Below are positions 41,931 to 50,965 of a DNA stretch of 64,000 nt, in pieces (the first letter of the stretch is position 1; each line of letters starts with the position of its first letter). Position numbers and translations under genes: made by a program. The DNA lies in NCBI RefSeq assembly GCF_003431325.1, contig NZ_CP010515.1:1-64000 (forward strand), in the 5' to 3' direction. The stretch comes from Acidilobus sp. 7A. GTDB lineage: Archaea; Thermoproteota; Thermoprotei_A; Sulfolobales; Acidilobaceae. The notes under the pieces were generated by a model. The model was given only the letters and a program-made list of their open reading frames with translations, made no database searches and was not told the origin of the DNA.

Positions 41931-43586
41931 TCAGAGGAACTTGAGCCCGGTGGCCCTGCTGCCCCTGGCTATCAGAGAGAGGAACACTATGTCTATTACC
42001 ATAGGCGGCAGCGCCGCAACCAAGGCCAGCGAGGCCAGCATGCCCCAGTCTATAGTCGACTCCTGTATGGCCGTCAGCGCATATATCATCATTGTCTGGG
42101 CCCCCTGGGGCGGGAAGCTGAAGTTATAGGGCGTGGCGCTGAATATGAGTGGGTAGAAGAGGGCGTTCCAGGCCCCCACTGTGGCAAGCATGAACGTCGA
42201 GAGGAGCACAGGCCTTGAGAGGGGCAGTATGAGCCTCCTGAAGCTGCCCTTAATGTTGTACATGGCCGCCACCTCGTCGTAGGCCTTCGGCAGGTCGACG
42301 AAGAAGCCGTTCATGAGCCAGAGGGCGTAGGTCACATAGCCGAGGGGCATTGCCATTATCAGGGCCCACCACGTGTTGAGCAGGTGCACCTTAGCGTAGG
42401 CGATGTAGAGCGGTATCACAAATGCCATGGGTGGCAGGACGTAGAGGTAAATGGAGAGCGGCAGGAGCCAGCCCCACGCCTTGCCCCTGGCTATCTCATA
42501 GGCCGCCCCTGAGGCGAGGAAGACCGCTATGACCCCGACGGCGATGCTGACGACAACGCTGCTTATAATGTATGGCACTGAGCCGCGGAGCGCGTCCATG
42601 AAGAACCTGCCCGTGAAAGCTATGGGAAGCATGACGGGCGGCGACCTGAAGTCAAGGGTGTTGGGCCTGAAGGCCACAAGGAACATCCAGTAGACGGGCA
42701 TTATGTTGAAGAACAGTATGACCGCCAGTATGGCCAGCATGAGCCCCTTGAAGACGGGGTCTGGCATCCTGAGCCTCACAGAGGGCAAAAGTGTCCTCCT
42801 GCTCCTCAGCACTATGAAGAGGGCTACGGCGGGGGCCGTGGCTAGCAGCGCTATGGAGGCCGCTATGAGGGCCCCTGCCGAGTAGCTGCCCAGGTTGTAG
42901 ACGGCATAGTAGGTGAGTATGCCCAAGGTCGTTGTCGCGTACCCGGGGCCGCCGCCCGTGAGCACGTAGGGGGCGTCGAAGGCACCGAAGCTGAAGGCCA
43001 GCTCTATTATGAAGGCTATAAGTATAGCCTTGCTTGCCAGGGGTATCGCCACCTCGCCGTAGTACCTGGCGAGGCCGACGTTGTCCATCATGGAGTTCTC
43101 CCTTATCTCAGGCGGTATCGACCGCAGCGTGGCGTAGATTATTATGAAGGGGAACGCTATGGCACCCCAGACGCTCACGAGTATAACTCCCCACAGGGCT
43201 GTCCTTGAGAGATAGAGGGGATCATATGGTATGTGAAAGATGTAAGTGAACCAGCCCCAGCCGCCGCCGTAGAGGCTTATCGACCATATGAGGGCCGCTG
43301 AGACGAAGGGCACTGTGTGGGGCAGCACGGTGAGCAGCGATAGCACCCTCTGGTACCTTACGCTTAGCATGTCAACTGCTACGGCGGCCAGGAGACCTAT
43401 GAGCGTCCCGAAGGTGGATGTCATGACAGCCAGTATCAGTGTGTTCTCGAAGATCTTGGCCACGGGCACGAGGCTCAGGGTCACGAGGGCAGAGTGATAG
43501 TCAACGCCAACTAAGGCGAAGGTGGCGGCGAACGGTATTATTCCAAAGGCCACTATGTAGGCAACGTAGGGGGCCGTGAGCCGCAA
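41931..43586 (-). CDS. Fused two-domain ABC sugar permease
   Basis: 551 residues carrying two permease domains. Domain 1 (about 1-265) has an EAA loop, NSMMDNVGLARYYGEVAIPL. Domain 2 (about 290-551) has a second, YDEVAAMYNIKGSFRRLILP. Usually MalF-like and MalG-like permeases are separate; here they form one chain with about 12 helices. The solute-binding protein gene lies upstream in the same direction. The ATPase is not in the window, so it must be supplied elsewhere. TTG start behind a TATA-like CTTTAAAAC (about 43621-43629). Confidence 0.87.
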   Translation of the reverse strand: MRLTAPYVAYIVAFGIIPFAATFALVGVDYHSALVTLSLVPVAKIFENTLILAVMTSTFGTLIGLLAAVAVDMLSVRYQRVLSLLTVLPHTVPFVSAALIWSISLYGGGWGWFTYIFHIPYDPLYLSRTALWGVILVSVWGAIAFPFIIIYATLRSIPPEIRENSMMDNVGLARYYGEVAIPLASKAILIAFIIELAFSFGAFDAPYVLTGGGPGYATTTLGILTYYAVYNLGSYSAGALIAASIALLATAPAVALFIVLRSRRTLLPSVRLRMPDPVFKGLMLAILAVILFFNIMPVYWMFLVAFRPNTLDFRSPPVMLPIAFTGRFFMDALRGSVPYIISSVVVSIAVGVIAVFLASGAAYEIARGKAWGWLLPLSIYLYVLPPMAFVIPLYIAYAKVHLLNTWWALIMAMPLGYVTYALWLMNGFFVDLPKAYDEVAAMYNIKGSFRRLILPLSRPVLLSTFMLATVGAWNALFYPLIFSATPYNFSFPPQGAQTMMIYALTAIQESTIDWGMLASLALVAALPPMVIDIVFLSLIARGSRATGLKFL

Positions 43587-43714
43587 CAGCGCTCCCGCAC
43601 AGGCCTGGCAGGCCGATGTTTTAAAGTGCTAGGGTCCACGTGTAGGGAATTGAATTTAGCTAACCTAAACCTCTCGGCTGGAACTTTTTAATCTCTTGGG
43701 GCCTCGGCCAGCGT

Positions 43715-43900
43715 GTGGTCAACGTGAGCTCCATAGGTGAGGTTGCCAGGAGGAAGACCGAGGAGGCATCGGCTAAGCTCAAGGAGCAGTATGACCAGGC
43801 CATCAAGGCCGTGAGGGAGGCCAGGGAGAAGGCGCTGCAGGAGGCCTCAAGGAGGCTTGAGGAGGCTGCCAGGGAGTTTGCCGCCTCCCTCAGCTCCTAA
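43715..43900 (+). CDS. Small coiled-coil protein
   Basis: 61 residues, almost entirely one charged helix (ARRKTEEASAKLKEQYDQAI, then KAVREAREKALQEASRRLEE), likely a coiled coil. GTG start (a later GTG at 43724 is possible) about 28 nt after a TATA-like CTTTTTAATC (43684-43693). It resembles the stalk-like small subunits of V/A-type ATPases in composition, but no such gene is near. It is unrecognised. It sits between two oppositely oriented ABC genes. Confidence 0.55.
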   Translation: MVNVSSIGEVARRKTEEASAKLKEQYDQAIKAVREAREKALQEASRRLEEAAREFAASLSS

Positions 43901-44022
43901 GGGGTTCAGCTCTCACATAGGCTTACATGACTTGATACATTGAGACCACGCGGAGACAAGCGGAAACAAGGGAAAAGAAAGAATGGGAATAGTTTTAAGC
44001 AGGGATAGTTTAAGTCAACCTA

Positions 44023-45567
44023 TCATGAGCTTGAGGCGCTGGAGCTCGTGGTTGTCGTGGTACTCAGGTAGTACGTTTTCAGTATACTTATGTACTGCGC
44101 GGCCACTGAGTTGAGGACCTGCTGCGGCGTCGTGCTCGTCGGGTTCTCAAGGTAGTTGAGGAGGGCGGTGTCAAGGGCGTCGCCCAGGTTGTCGGTCACT
44201 GGTATCAGGGGCTCCCACGCGTTGCCGTTCTCGGCTGATATCTCGTTCGCCAGCAGCCAGTTCTTCTGGTAGGCCGGCAGGGACGAGTTGCTGAGCAGCG
44301 CTGAGTAGGCCTGCTTAGATATTGGGAAGAGGCCCAGCTTCAGGAACATCTCCTCCTGGACCTGCGGCGACTCTATGAACTGCAGGAACTCCATAGCCAG
44401 CTGCTTGTGCAGCGAGTACTTGCTTACTGCAAAGTACGTGCCCCCAGCCATAGAGTAGTTGCCGGGCAGCGGCGCCAGGCCAACCTCCTGCGGGCTCACG
44501 TTAAGGGCAAGTATAGCCGCGAGCCTTGAGGCGTAGTTTATGCCGGCAGGCCCGAAGCCCTCGACCAGGAGCTCAGGCATGTTGTCGAACGACACCTGGA
44601 GCGTCGTGGGGCTCGGCTCGTAGCTGACAAGCTGCTGCATTATCTCGAGCGCCTGGACGCCAGCGCTCGTGTTAATTGCGGGCGGAGGGAACGGGTAGCT
44701 CCAGCCGCTCGGCATACAGCCCCAGAACTCTATGCCGAAGCCCGGTATGCCGTGTACTGTGCCGCAGTTCAGGGTCCTGTTGTTTATGTAGTAGTAGCCG
44801 TATATGGACTCAAAGCTTGAGCCTATGTCGCCGCCCTGGGTGTCATCCATTACTAGGACCCCAGCCTTAGTTATGTGGTGCGACACGAAGAACTGGCTGA
44901 CGTCAACGACCACGGTCCAGTTGTGCCAGGTCCACGGGTTGAGCTGCATGTGATACTCGTTGTAGAACTCCTGCTGCAGGGTGGCGTTGTTGAAGTACGT
45001 GGTGTTGTATATTATCAGCACGTTTGAGACCCATGGGGCCACGCCGGCGATCTCTGAGGTGTTGGTGGTGGCGTTATATATGACTCCGCCGAAGCTCTCC
45101 GCAGGCCATATTATGTCGCTCGCGTTTATGACTGAGGAGTTGAGGGGCACAACGTAGGGCGCCAGGGTCCTGGCGGTCGTGGGCGTGAAGGTCACTATGT
45201 CGTAGCTGCTCTGCCCGGCCTTAAGCACCGTCAGCTCGTTACTTATGTAGTCGCTAAACGGGAGGGCGTCAACCTGGACCGTCACGCCTGGGTGCGTGGC
45301 CTCAAACATCGGTATGACCATTTTCAGGAACTGCTGTGGGGCGCCCGTGTAGGTTGCTATAACTAGCGTGGCCTGAGGCGTGGTTGCCGTGGTCGGGACG
45401 CTGGTGGTTGTCATAGTAGATGTCGTGGTTGTCGTGGTTGTAGTAGTTGACGTCGTAGGTTTGTGATAGTACACATATGCCATGTAGCCGCCGACTGCAA
45501 CGATGACAATTATTAAAATGACTATCCCTGCTAGGGCAGCGGAGGAGATGGACGACCTATTTCTCAC
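44023..45567 (-). CDS. ABC-type sugar-binding protein, membrane-anchored
   Basis: About 514 residues. N-terminal membrane helix (AALAGIVILIIVIVAVGGYM), then a Thr-rich linker (about residues 38-66) and a family 1 extracellular solute-binding domain: VIATYTGAPQQFLKMVIPMF, PGVTVQVDALPFSDY and later ESPQVQEEMFLKLGLFPISK. A second Thr/Ser-rich stretch ends the protein. GTG 45567 is chosen because TTG 45600 lies on the TATA-like TTTTTAAT. It pairs with the fused permease downstream. The ligand is probably a sugar. Confidence 0.87.
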   Translation of the reverse strand: MRNRSSISSAALAGIVILIIVIVAVGGYMAYVYYHKPTTSTTTTTTTTTSTMTTTSVPTTATTPQATLVIATYTGAPQQFLKMVIPMFEATHPGVTVQVDALPFSDYISNELTVLKAGQSSYDIVTFTPTTARTLAPYVVPLNSSVINASDIIWPAESFGGVIYNATTNTSEIAGVAPWVSNVLIIYNTTYFNNATLQQEFYNEYHMQLNPWTWHNWTVVVDVSQFFVSHHITKAGVLVMDDTQGGDIGSSFESIYGYYYINNRTLNCGTVHGIPGFGIEFWGCMPSGWSYPFPPPAINTSAGVQALEIMQQLVSYEPSPTTLQVSFDNMPELLVEGFGPAGINYASRLAAILALNVSPQEVGLAPLPGNYSMAGGTYFAVSKYSLHKQLAMEFLQFIESPQVQEEMFLKLGLFPISKQAYSALLSNSSLPAYQKNWLLANEISAENGNAWEPLIPVTDNLGDALDTALLNYLENPTSTTPQQVLNSVAAQYISILKTYYLSTTTTTSSSASSS

Positions 45568-45653
45568 TCCTGAACCCTGTGGGCCTATGGGAGGCCTCAA
45601 TTAAAAAGGTGAGCGACGCAAGGGCTGTAACACTATATAGGCCTCAATAGGCC

Positions 45654-46337
45654 TCAGGGGGTGCCGAGGACCTTTGCCTCGGCCGAGGCGGCGGCCTGGT
45701 TGAAGGGGGCCTGCACAAGCTCTATGTCGCAGCAGTCCATTGAGATCCTCCTAATGTTAAAAGTCCTAAGCGGCGCCCTGTGAAGTGGGGAGTTAACGAC
45801 GACAGTGTGATATTCCCCGTTCTCACCAAGTGGGTCGGCCCCGTCGCTCTTTGCAAGGGAGAGGAACCACTCTATGTTGTCCCTGTTGATGACCTCCCCC
45901 ACGGCCCTCCTGAGCGCCCTGCCCCTCGCGCCCAGGACCTTCATAGAGTAGCCCTCCCCCACGTCCTTCATGAGTATCTCAAGCGTGTCCTGTCCCCAGA
46001 GGGGCTCAAGCAGGGAGGCCCCAGCCTCGGAGGCCAGGGACTCCATGTACTTCAGGTGGTCCTCCACGAAGACGTCCCCCGCTATTAGCTTATCAGCGCT
46101 CAGCCTCCTTAGAAGCTCAGCCGTCTCCTGGAACTCCCTCCCCTTGTCGAGCCTTGCTGCCACTATCGGCTTCCCTATGAGCGACGCCTCAGCTATGGTC
46201 GCCTGCACGTTCTCTATGTGAGGGCTCGGCTCTGGGAAGTCGTAGACCAGAAAGAGGAACACGTCGACGGGCCACGCGAGGCTTGCGGCCCTCAGCCCGT
46301 CCTTGCCGCCAGAGAACATGGCGACCCTGTTTCCCAA
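45654..46337 (-). CDS. Diphthine--ammonia ligase (Dph6-like)
   Basis: 227 residues with a PP-loop ATP pyrophosphatase motif MFSGGKDGLRA near the N-terminus. The Dph6 hallmark is DPLGENGEYHTVVVNSPLH (about residues 166-184), with GDVFVEDHLKYMESLA before it. It catalyses the last amidation step in diphthamide synthesis on elongation factor 2. TTG start, with a GGAGGG site upstream. Length and motifs are complete. Confidence 0.9.
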   Translation of the reverse strand: MGNRVAMFSGGKDGLRAASLAWPVDVFLFLVYDFPEPSPHIENVQATIAEASLIGKPIVAARLDKGREFQETAELLRRLSADKLIAGDVFVEDHLKYMESLASEAGASLLEPLWGQDTLEILMKDVGEGYSMKVLGARGRALRRAVGEVINRDNIEWFLSLAKSDGADPLGENGEYHTVVVNSPLHRAPLRTFNIRRISMDCCDIELVQAPFNQAAASAEAKVLGTP

Positions 46338-46356
46338 CGTTTCACCCTCCAGTTGG

Positions 46357-46566
46357 AGGCTTCGCCCTTTAGGGCGGGGAGGGTATGAACATTTATAAGC
46401 TCTTTGGAGTTGGGCGCGGGCGAGCTCAGCAGGCTGTGAGCCCGCGCCTCCCCGGGGCTGGCGGCGGGGCCTGAGCTTGTGATGCAGCGCCCGTGGGGGC
46501 CCTGAGAGGTGATGGGAAGGCCCCAGTGGGCGCAGAGCTCCCGTCCTTTAGGGCGGGGGCCGTCAG
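46357..46566 (+). repeat. Two TnpB right-end-like relics (family A)
   Basis: 46357-46381 holds GCTTCGCCCTTTAGGGCGGG and GA, the family hairpin with a short truncated end. A second, longer relic at about 46430-46566 keeps GAGAGGTGATGGGAAGG, CCGTCCTTTAGGGCGGGGGC and an end GTCAG at 46562-46566. Both are in plus orientation and lack a tnpB. They fill the gap between dph6 and the acetyltransferase gene. Confidence 0.5.
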
Positions 46567-46624
46567 CGCGAGAGGCGGAGGGCCTGGCAGGTTTAAAGCG
46601 GCGCGCAGCGCCCACGGCTCTGCC

Positions 46625-47197
46625 TTAAGGATGGCCTGCGGCGCTCAGGGCCTCGGAGTACTGAGGCTCGAGAGCCCCGCCCTTCTCAGCTATGACCTTC
46701 AGGGCAAGGTCCCTTATCCTGGCCACATCGGCCCTGCCGTGGTACACGTCATCCTCAAGCCTGAGGCAGAGGCCCAGCCTCTCGCCTATCCTTATGGCCG
46801 CGTAGTTGTCGCCGTGCATGTAGGCCTCCATAGTCCTTATGCCCCTCCTGTAGGCCTCAAGTATAAGGAGGGCAGCTATCACCGTGGCCAGCCCCCTCCT
46901 CCTGTGCTCAGGCATTACAGCGAATGCCAGCTCCGCGTCGGTGCAGTTTGAGAACCCCTCGCCCAGCGCCACTATTCTGTCGCCGAGGAAGCCGCCAACG
47001 GCATAGTTGCAGCTCCCTGAGAAAAGCCTCCTCGCGTGCCCCTCGAAGTCCCTGAAGACGTCAAGGAACCTGTAGTAGAGCGAGAGGGTGTCAAGGGAGG
47101 AGTAGAAGGACGCCACGAGGGGGGCGTCGGAGGGGCAGAGCAGCTCGAGCGAGTAGCTGCCAAGCGTCGCCAGCCTGCGCCTTGAGCAGGAGCTCAA
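46625..47197 (-). CDS. GNAT-family N-acetyltransferase
   Basis: 190 residues. The acetyl-CoA-binding motif is ELAFAVMPEHRRRGLATVIA (R-x-x-G-L-A), followed by ALLILEAYRRGIRTMEAYMH. The N-terminal part has the GNAT substrate strand ALGEGFS. TTG start with GGGAGG about 5 nt upstream. An additional cysteine pair exists at the N-terminus (SSCSRRR). The substrate could be a protein N-terminus or a small amine; not decidable. Confidence 0.83.
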   Translation of the reverse strand: MSSCSRRRLATLGSYSLELLCPSDAPLVASFYSSLDTLSLYYRFLDVFRDFEGHARRLFSGSCNYAVGGFLGDRIVALGEGFSNCTDAELAFAVMPEHRRRGLATVIAALLILEAYRRGIRTMEAYMHGDNYAAIRIGERLGLCLRLEDDVYHGRADVARIRDLALKVIAEKGGALEPQYSEALSAAGHP

Positions 47198-47298
47198 GTT
47201 CCTCCCTGTTAAAAAGTGGATTCAAAAAATTTAAATTGTAAAGGGGGTGTTCAAGTGAGAGAAAGATTAGGGGCCCACCTGTGGGAACCTCACAGGCC

Positions 47299-47871
47299 TC
47301 ACGCTGGCAGCGCCGGCCTCTTGGCAACCCAGTTGACGAGCAGGGCGGCCCCTAGGTAGAGTGCGTCAAGCCCTGTTATCAGCCCTATCCAGCCGCCGGC
47401 CTTTGTTATAGCGGCGCTCCCAGTGAAGAAGGCCGCCGAGAGCACCCAGAAGGTTACTGTCAGCAGCGCCAACACGGAGGCTAGCACCCTGGCCTTGGCC
47501 ATGTAGGCGCCCACCGTGTATATGAGCGTCAACACGCCCCACAGGGCGAACCAGGCGCCGTTCTCGCTGCCGCTCATTGGGAACGCCTTGGGGTCCCAGC
47601 TGTTAAGGACGAAGGCCATCGCTAGGCCTATCCAGAAGAGGCCGTAGGTGCTGAAGGCGGTGCCCCCTAGCATGTTGCCCCTCCTGAAGTCCATCCAGCC
47701 AGCGAAGACCTGGGCCGCCCCTCCCCAGAAGAAGGCGTATGCTAGGGTGAGGCCAGCAGTGGGTATGATGCCCGCGTTGTGGAGGCTCAGCACTATAGTG
47801 GTCAGGGCAAAGCCCCAGAGGCCCAGCGAGCTCGGGTCCGCGAAGGGCTGGTCCTGGCTCAAAGGGATCAC
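47299..47871 (-). CDS. GPR1/FUN34/YaaH-type acetate/succinate transporter
   Basis: 190 residues with six transmembrane helices. DPSSLGLWGFALTTIVLSLH is the family N-terminal signature (NPAPLGL-like, here DPSSLGL), and the C-terminus GGWIGLITGLDALYLGAALL matches the last helix. It begins 1 nt after the acetyl-CoA synthetase stop, so both are one operon. Likely job: acetate uptake feeding the synthetase. ATG start. Confidence 0.85.
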   Translation of the reverse strand: MIPLSQDQPFADPSSLGLWGFALTTIVLSLHNAGIIPTAGLTLAYAFFWGGAAQVFAGWMDFRRGNMLGGTAFSTYGLFWIGLAMAFVLNSWDPKAFPMSGSENGAWFALWGVLTLIYTVGAYMAKARVLASVLALLTVTFWVLSAAFFTGSAAITKAGGWIGLITGLDALYLGAALLVNWVAKRPALPA

Positions 47872-47872
47872 C

Positions 47873-49849
47873 TCACTTCATCTGCGCCTTGAACTCCTCC
47901 CAGGCCTTCACCAGCTCCTCGACGGCCGTCGGGTCCTCAAGGGTCGTGGTGTCGCCCAGGGGCCTGTCCTCCATTATGTTCTTGAGGAGCCTCCTCATTA
48001 TCTTCCCGCTCCTCGTCTTGGGCAGCTTCCTGACGAAGAGCACGGTCTTCGGCGTCGCTATAGGGCCTATCTGGGTCCTTATCAGCTCTATCAGCTCCTT
48101 CCTGAGCTGCTCGTCCGGCTGGTAGCCTGCCTTGAGCACCACCGCCGCCACGGGCACCTCGCCCTTCACCGGGTCGGGGGCGCCTATGACTGCGGCCTCG
48201 GCCACGGCCGGGTGCTTTATCAGGACGTCCTCCATCTCGGTAGTCCCTATCCTGTGGCCGGCCACCTTGAGGACCTCGTCAGCCCTGCCGAGGAGCCAGA
48301 AGTAGCCCTCCTCGTCCTTGACGGCGTAGTCGCCAGCGTAGAAGTAGCCTGGGAACCTGCTCCAGTAAGTCTTTACGTACCTCTCAGGGTCGCCCCAGAC
48401 GCCCAACATCATGCCGGGCCACGGCTTCTTGATTATAAGGTAGCCCCTTACCCCTGGCGGCGTCGGGTTGCCGTTCTCGTCTACTACATCAGCCACTATT
48501 CCGGGCAGCGGGAACGTGGCCGAGCCAGGCTTGAGGGTGACAAGCGATATGCCTGGGGCGGGCGATATCATGGCTGCCCCGGTCTCTGTCATCCACCATG
48601 TGTCTACTATTGGGCACCTCATCTTGCCGATCAGCTCGAAGTACCACCTCCAGACGTCGGGGTTTATGGGCTCGCCCACGGTGCCCAGTATCCTCAGCGT
48701 TGACAGGTCGTGCTTCCTGACCCACTCGTCGCCGTACTGCCTGAGCGTCCTCAGGGCGGTGGGGCTCGTGTAGAATATCGTGACGCCGTACTTCTCCACT
48801 ATCTGCCACGGCCTGTCGGGCTGCGGGTAGTCTATGGCGCCCTCGTACATGACCTCTGTGGCGCCGTTCAGCAGCGGACCGTAGACTATGTAGGTGTGGC
48901 CCGTTATCCAGCCCACGTCGGCCATCGTCCAGTGGACGTCCTCAGGCCTTATGTCCCAGTTCCACTTGAACACGTTGTAGACGTAGACCATGTAGCCGCC
49001 GACGCTGTGCATTACCCCCTTCGGCTTGCCAGTGGTGCCGCTGGTGTAGAGTATGAAGAGCACGTCATCAGACTTCCTCGGCACCGGCTTGACGTAGGTG
49101 GTGTCGGGGTACTTGGAGGTCAGCTCGTGGTACCAGACGTCCCTCCCCTCAACCCAGTTCACCGGGTTCCCGAGCCTCCTGACCACAACGACCTTCTCTA
49201 CCTTGGCCCCCTGCTTCTCAGCCAGGGAGACGCCCTCGTCGGCGCCCTTCTTGAGCTCAACTACCTTGCCCTTTCTCCAGTAGCCGTCAGCCGTTATCAG
49301 GACCCTCGACTTGGCGTCGACTATCCTGTCGGCGAGGGCCGAGGGGCTGAAGCCCGAGAAGACCACGCTGTGTATGCCCCCGACCCTGGTCACTGCGAGC
49401 ATGGCTATGGGCAGCTCCGGTATCATGGGCATGTATATCGTGACTGTGTCGCCCGGCTTCACGCCCAGGTCCTGGAGAGCCCTGGCGAGCTTGTTGACCT
49501 CCCTGAAGAGGTCCCTGTAGCTCAGGACCCTGCTGGTCCCGTCCTCGCCCTCCCAGTAGTAGGCCACCTTGTTGGCCACGTGGGTGCCCATCCAGCGGTC
49601 AAGGGCGTTCAGGTTGATGTTGGTCTCCCCTCCCACGAACCACCTGTAGAAGGGCGGGTTAGAGTCATCAAGGACCTTGTCCCAAGTCCTATACCACACC
49701 AGCTCCCTGGCCCTCTCGTCCCAGAACTTTATGGGGTCCTCAACTGAGGCGCGCCAGAAGTCAAGGTACTTGTTGTGGTGAGGGAAGTACTTCTCGCCGT
49801 AGGGTAAGGGCTCTATCCTCTGGGCCTCAGGAGATGACGTATATCCCAC
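47873..49849 (-). CDS. acs: Acetyl-CoA synthetase
   Basis: 658 residues. Acyl-adenylate motifs: ILYTSGTTGKPKGVMHSVGG (P-loop-like A3), DTWWMTETGAA (A5), ADEVLKVAGHRIGTTEMED (A8) and TRSGKIMRRLLKN (A10, catalytic Lys). It activates acetate to acetyl-CoA, with AMP and pyrophosphate as by-products. GTG start with GAGGTGGG and a TATA-like CTTTAAATAG (about 49885-49894). It is followed by the acetate transporter in the same operon. Confidence 0.95.
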   Translation of the reverse strand: MGYTSSPEAQRIEPLPYGEKYFPHHNKYLDFWRASVEDPIKFWDERARELVWYRTWDKVLDDSNPPFYRWFVGGETNINLNALDRWMGTHVANKVAYYWEGEDGTSRVLSYRDLFREVNKLARALQDLGVKPGDTVTIYMPMIPELPIAMLAVTRVGGIHSVVFSGFSPSALADRIVDAKSRVLITADGYWRKGKVVELKKGADEGVSLAEKQGAKVEKVVVVRRLGNPVNWVEGRDVWYHELTSKYPDTTYVKPVPRKSDDVLFILYTSGTTGKPKGVMHSVGGYMVYVYNVFKWNWDIRPEDVHWTMADVGWITGHTYIVYGPLLNGATEVMYEGAIDYPQPDRPWQIVEKYGVTIFYTSPTALRTLRQYGDEWVRKHDLSTLRILGTVGEPINPDVWRWYFELIGKMRCPIVDTWWMTETGAAMISPAPGISLVTLKPGSATFPLPGIVADVVDENGNPTPPGVRGYLIIKKPWPGMMLGVWGDPERYVKTYWSRFPGYFYAGDYAVKDEEGYFWLLGRADEVLKVAGHRIGTTEMEDVLIKHPAVAEAAVIGAPDPVKGEVPVAAVVLKAGYQPDEQLRKELIELIRTQIGPIATPKTVLFVRKLPKTRSGKIMRRLLKNIMEDRPLGDTTTLEDPTAVEELVKAWEEFKAQMK

Positions 49850-50193
49850 CTCGTATTCACAACTTTATACATATTAGCCCACTATTTAAAGGTTCCATAT
49901 AGTGGGTTTTATTATGTTCTGTCCCACTTATATCCTAGTTAGAGTTAAATATGTTTATATATATATTATAATTTAGAGTTACTTTCGATAGCCCTTAGGA
50001 CCAGGCCCTCCCGTAAAGGTCCTTTGAGCAGGGGGCCCTGAGGAGTCCCCTTCACAACGCCGTGAGCGTAGCCCTCCAGCCCCTTCCCCCTCATGCCTGA
50101 GGCCAGGAGCCTCCTCTGCGCTTCAACTCGCCTTGCAGAAGGCGTTTAACCCCTCCTTGGTAGAGGTCTCTAGACGCGAGGGCGACGCCGACG
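49850..50193. other. Gap with AT-rich tract and a 51-bp duplicated gene fragment
   Basis: 49910-49975 is very AT-rich (TTTATATATATATTATAATT). 50059-50109 is identical over 51 bp to 54157-54207, inside the 3' part of the amidohydrolase gene. It starts with GCCGTGAGCGTAGCCCTC and ends with GGCCAGGAG. The rest shows no gene. A TATA-like GTTTAACC (50151) may serve the next ORF. Confidence 0.55.
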
Positions 50194-50658
50194 ATGGGCG
50201 ACTGTGAAGAGCTTTACGAGAGGCTTGCCGAGACGAGGGAGAGAGTTAAGGACATTGAGAGTTCACTCACGGAGATATTAGACGATCTTCAGAAGGTGGC
50301 CAGCTCTGAGGTAGACCTTATATCATGCTTGAAGTCTCATGCCCCCGACTACTTCTCATGGCTTGATGGGAGTCCTGCGGACGGCCTTCAGCTCAACGTT
50401 CAGCTTAACGGCGACCCCGCCGCACAGGCCGGCGCGGGGCCTGAAGACTGCACGAGGGTACGTCAAGCCCTCATACAGGCCACCTCCAGAGAGGCCTCGC
50501 TCTCGTTCCAGATGGCTGAGGTCGGCGCCGTCATTAGGAACGAGGTGATAAGGCTGTCCGGCCTAGCGGCGCTCTGCAGGCACTACGAGCCTGAGCGATC
50601 TGAGAGGGTCAGCAAGGAGACGTTATACCCCCTTATCTCTAAGTACCTCTCCCTATAG
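50194..50658 (+). CDS. Coiled-coil protein of unknown function
   Basis: 154 residues, mostly helical. The N-terminal ELYERLAETRERVKDIESSL looks like a coiled coil; a less ordered middle contains GDPAAQAGAGPEDC; the C-terminus is helical again. Four cysteines are scattered. ATG start. It precedes the MutS-like pair by 300 bp in the same direction, so a functional link is possible but not shown. I do not recognise the family. Confidence 0.55.
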   Translation: MGDCEELYERLAETRERVKDIESSLTEILDDLQKVASSEVDLISCLKSHAPDYFSWLDGSPADGLQLNVQLNGDPAAQAGAGPEDCTRVRQALIQATSREASLSFQMAEVGAVIRNEVIRLSGLAALCRHYEPERSERVSKETLYPLISKYLSL

Positions 50659-50965
50659 CTCGCGGGTGCGCCCAGGCGTCAGAAGGCCTCGACCTGGCTC
50701 AGCGGGCTCCGCGCGGCTTAAACCTGTGCCGCGGTTAACGCTTACCTCTTCGCCATCACAAAGGCGGGAAGCCCGCAGTGAAGAGCAGGAGGTCAGCTTT
50801 CTGGCGACCCTGACGTCGTTGGTTCAATAAGGCGAGCGCTTTTAAGGGCCCCGCTTATCAAGGGCACAGGCGACGCCGATTGGGGGTACGGGGCTTTACC
50901 TGCTGGGCTCAAGGGGGTCAAAGGCTAACGAGAGGGTCCTCTGGGACCTGAGAATTGAGGAGCTA
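50659..50965. other. Gap upstream of the MutS-like pair
   Basis: AAGGCGGGAAGCCCGC (about 50761-50776) and GCAGGAGGTCAG (about 50785-50796) look like a degraded family A TnpB right end. A TATA-like CTTTTAAGG (about 50839-50847) probably drives the MutS-like genes. From about 50879 the reading frame of the first MutS-like protein is already open and looks coding. Confidence 0.4.

Noticed and set aside
47648-48703. 351-codon plus-strand frame opposite the acs/transporter operon
   Set aside because: Spans two well-supported minus-strand genes; antisense shadow.
48710-49747. 345-codon plus-strand frame opposite acetyl-CoA synthetase
   Set aside because: Third-position bias of the acs gene explains the open frame; the translation has no domain or ribosome site.
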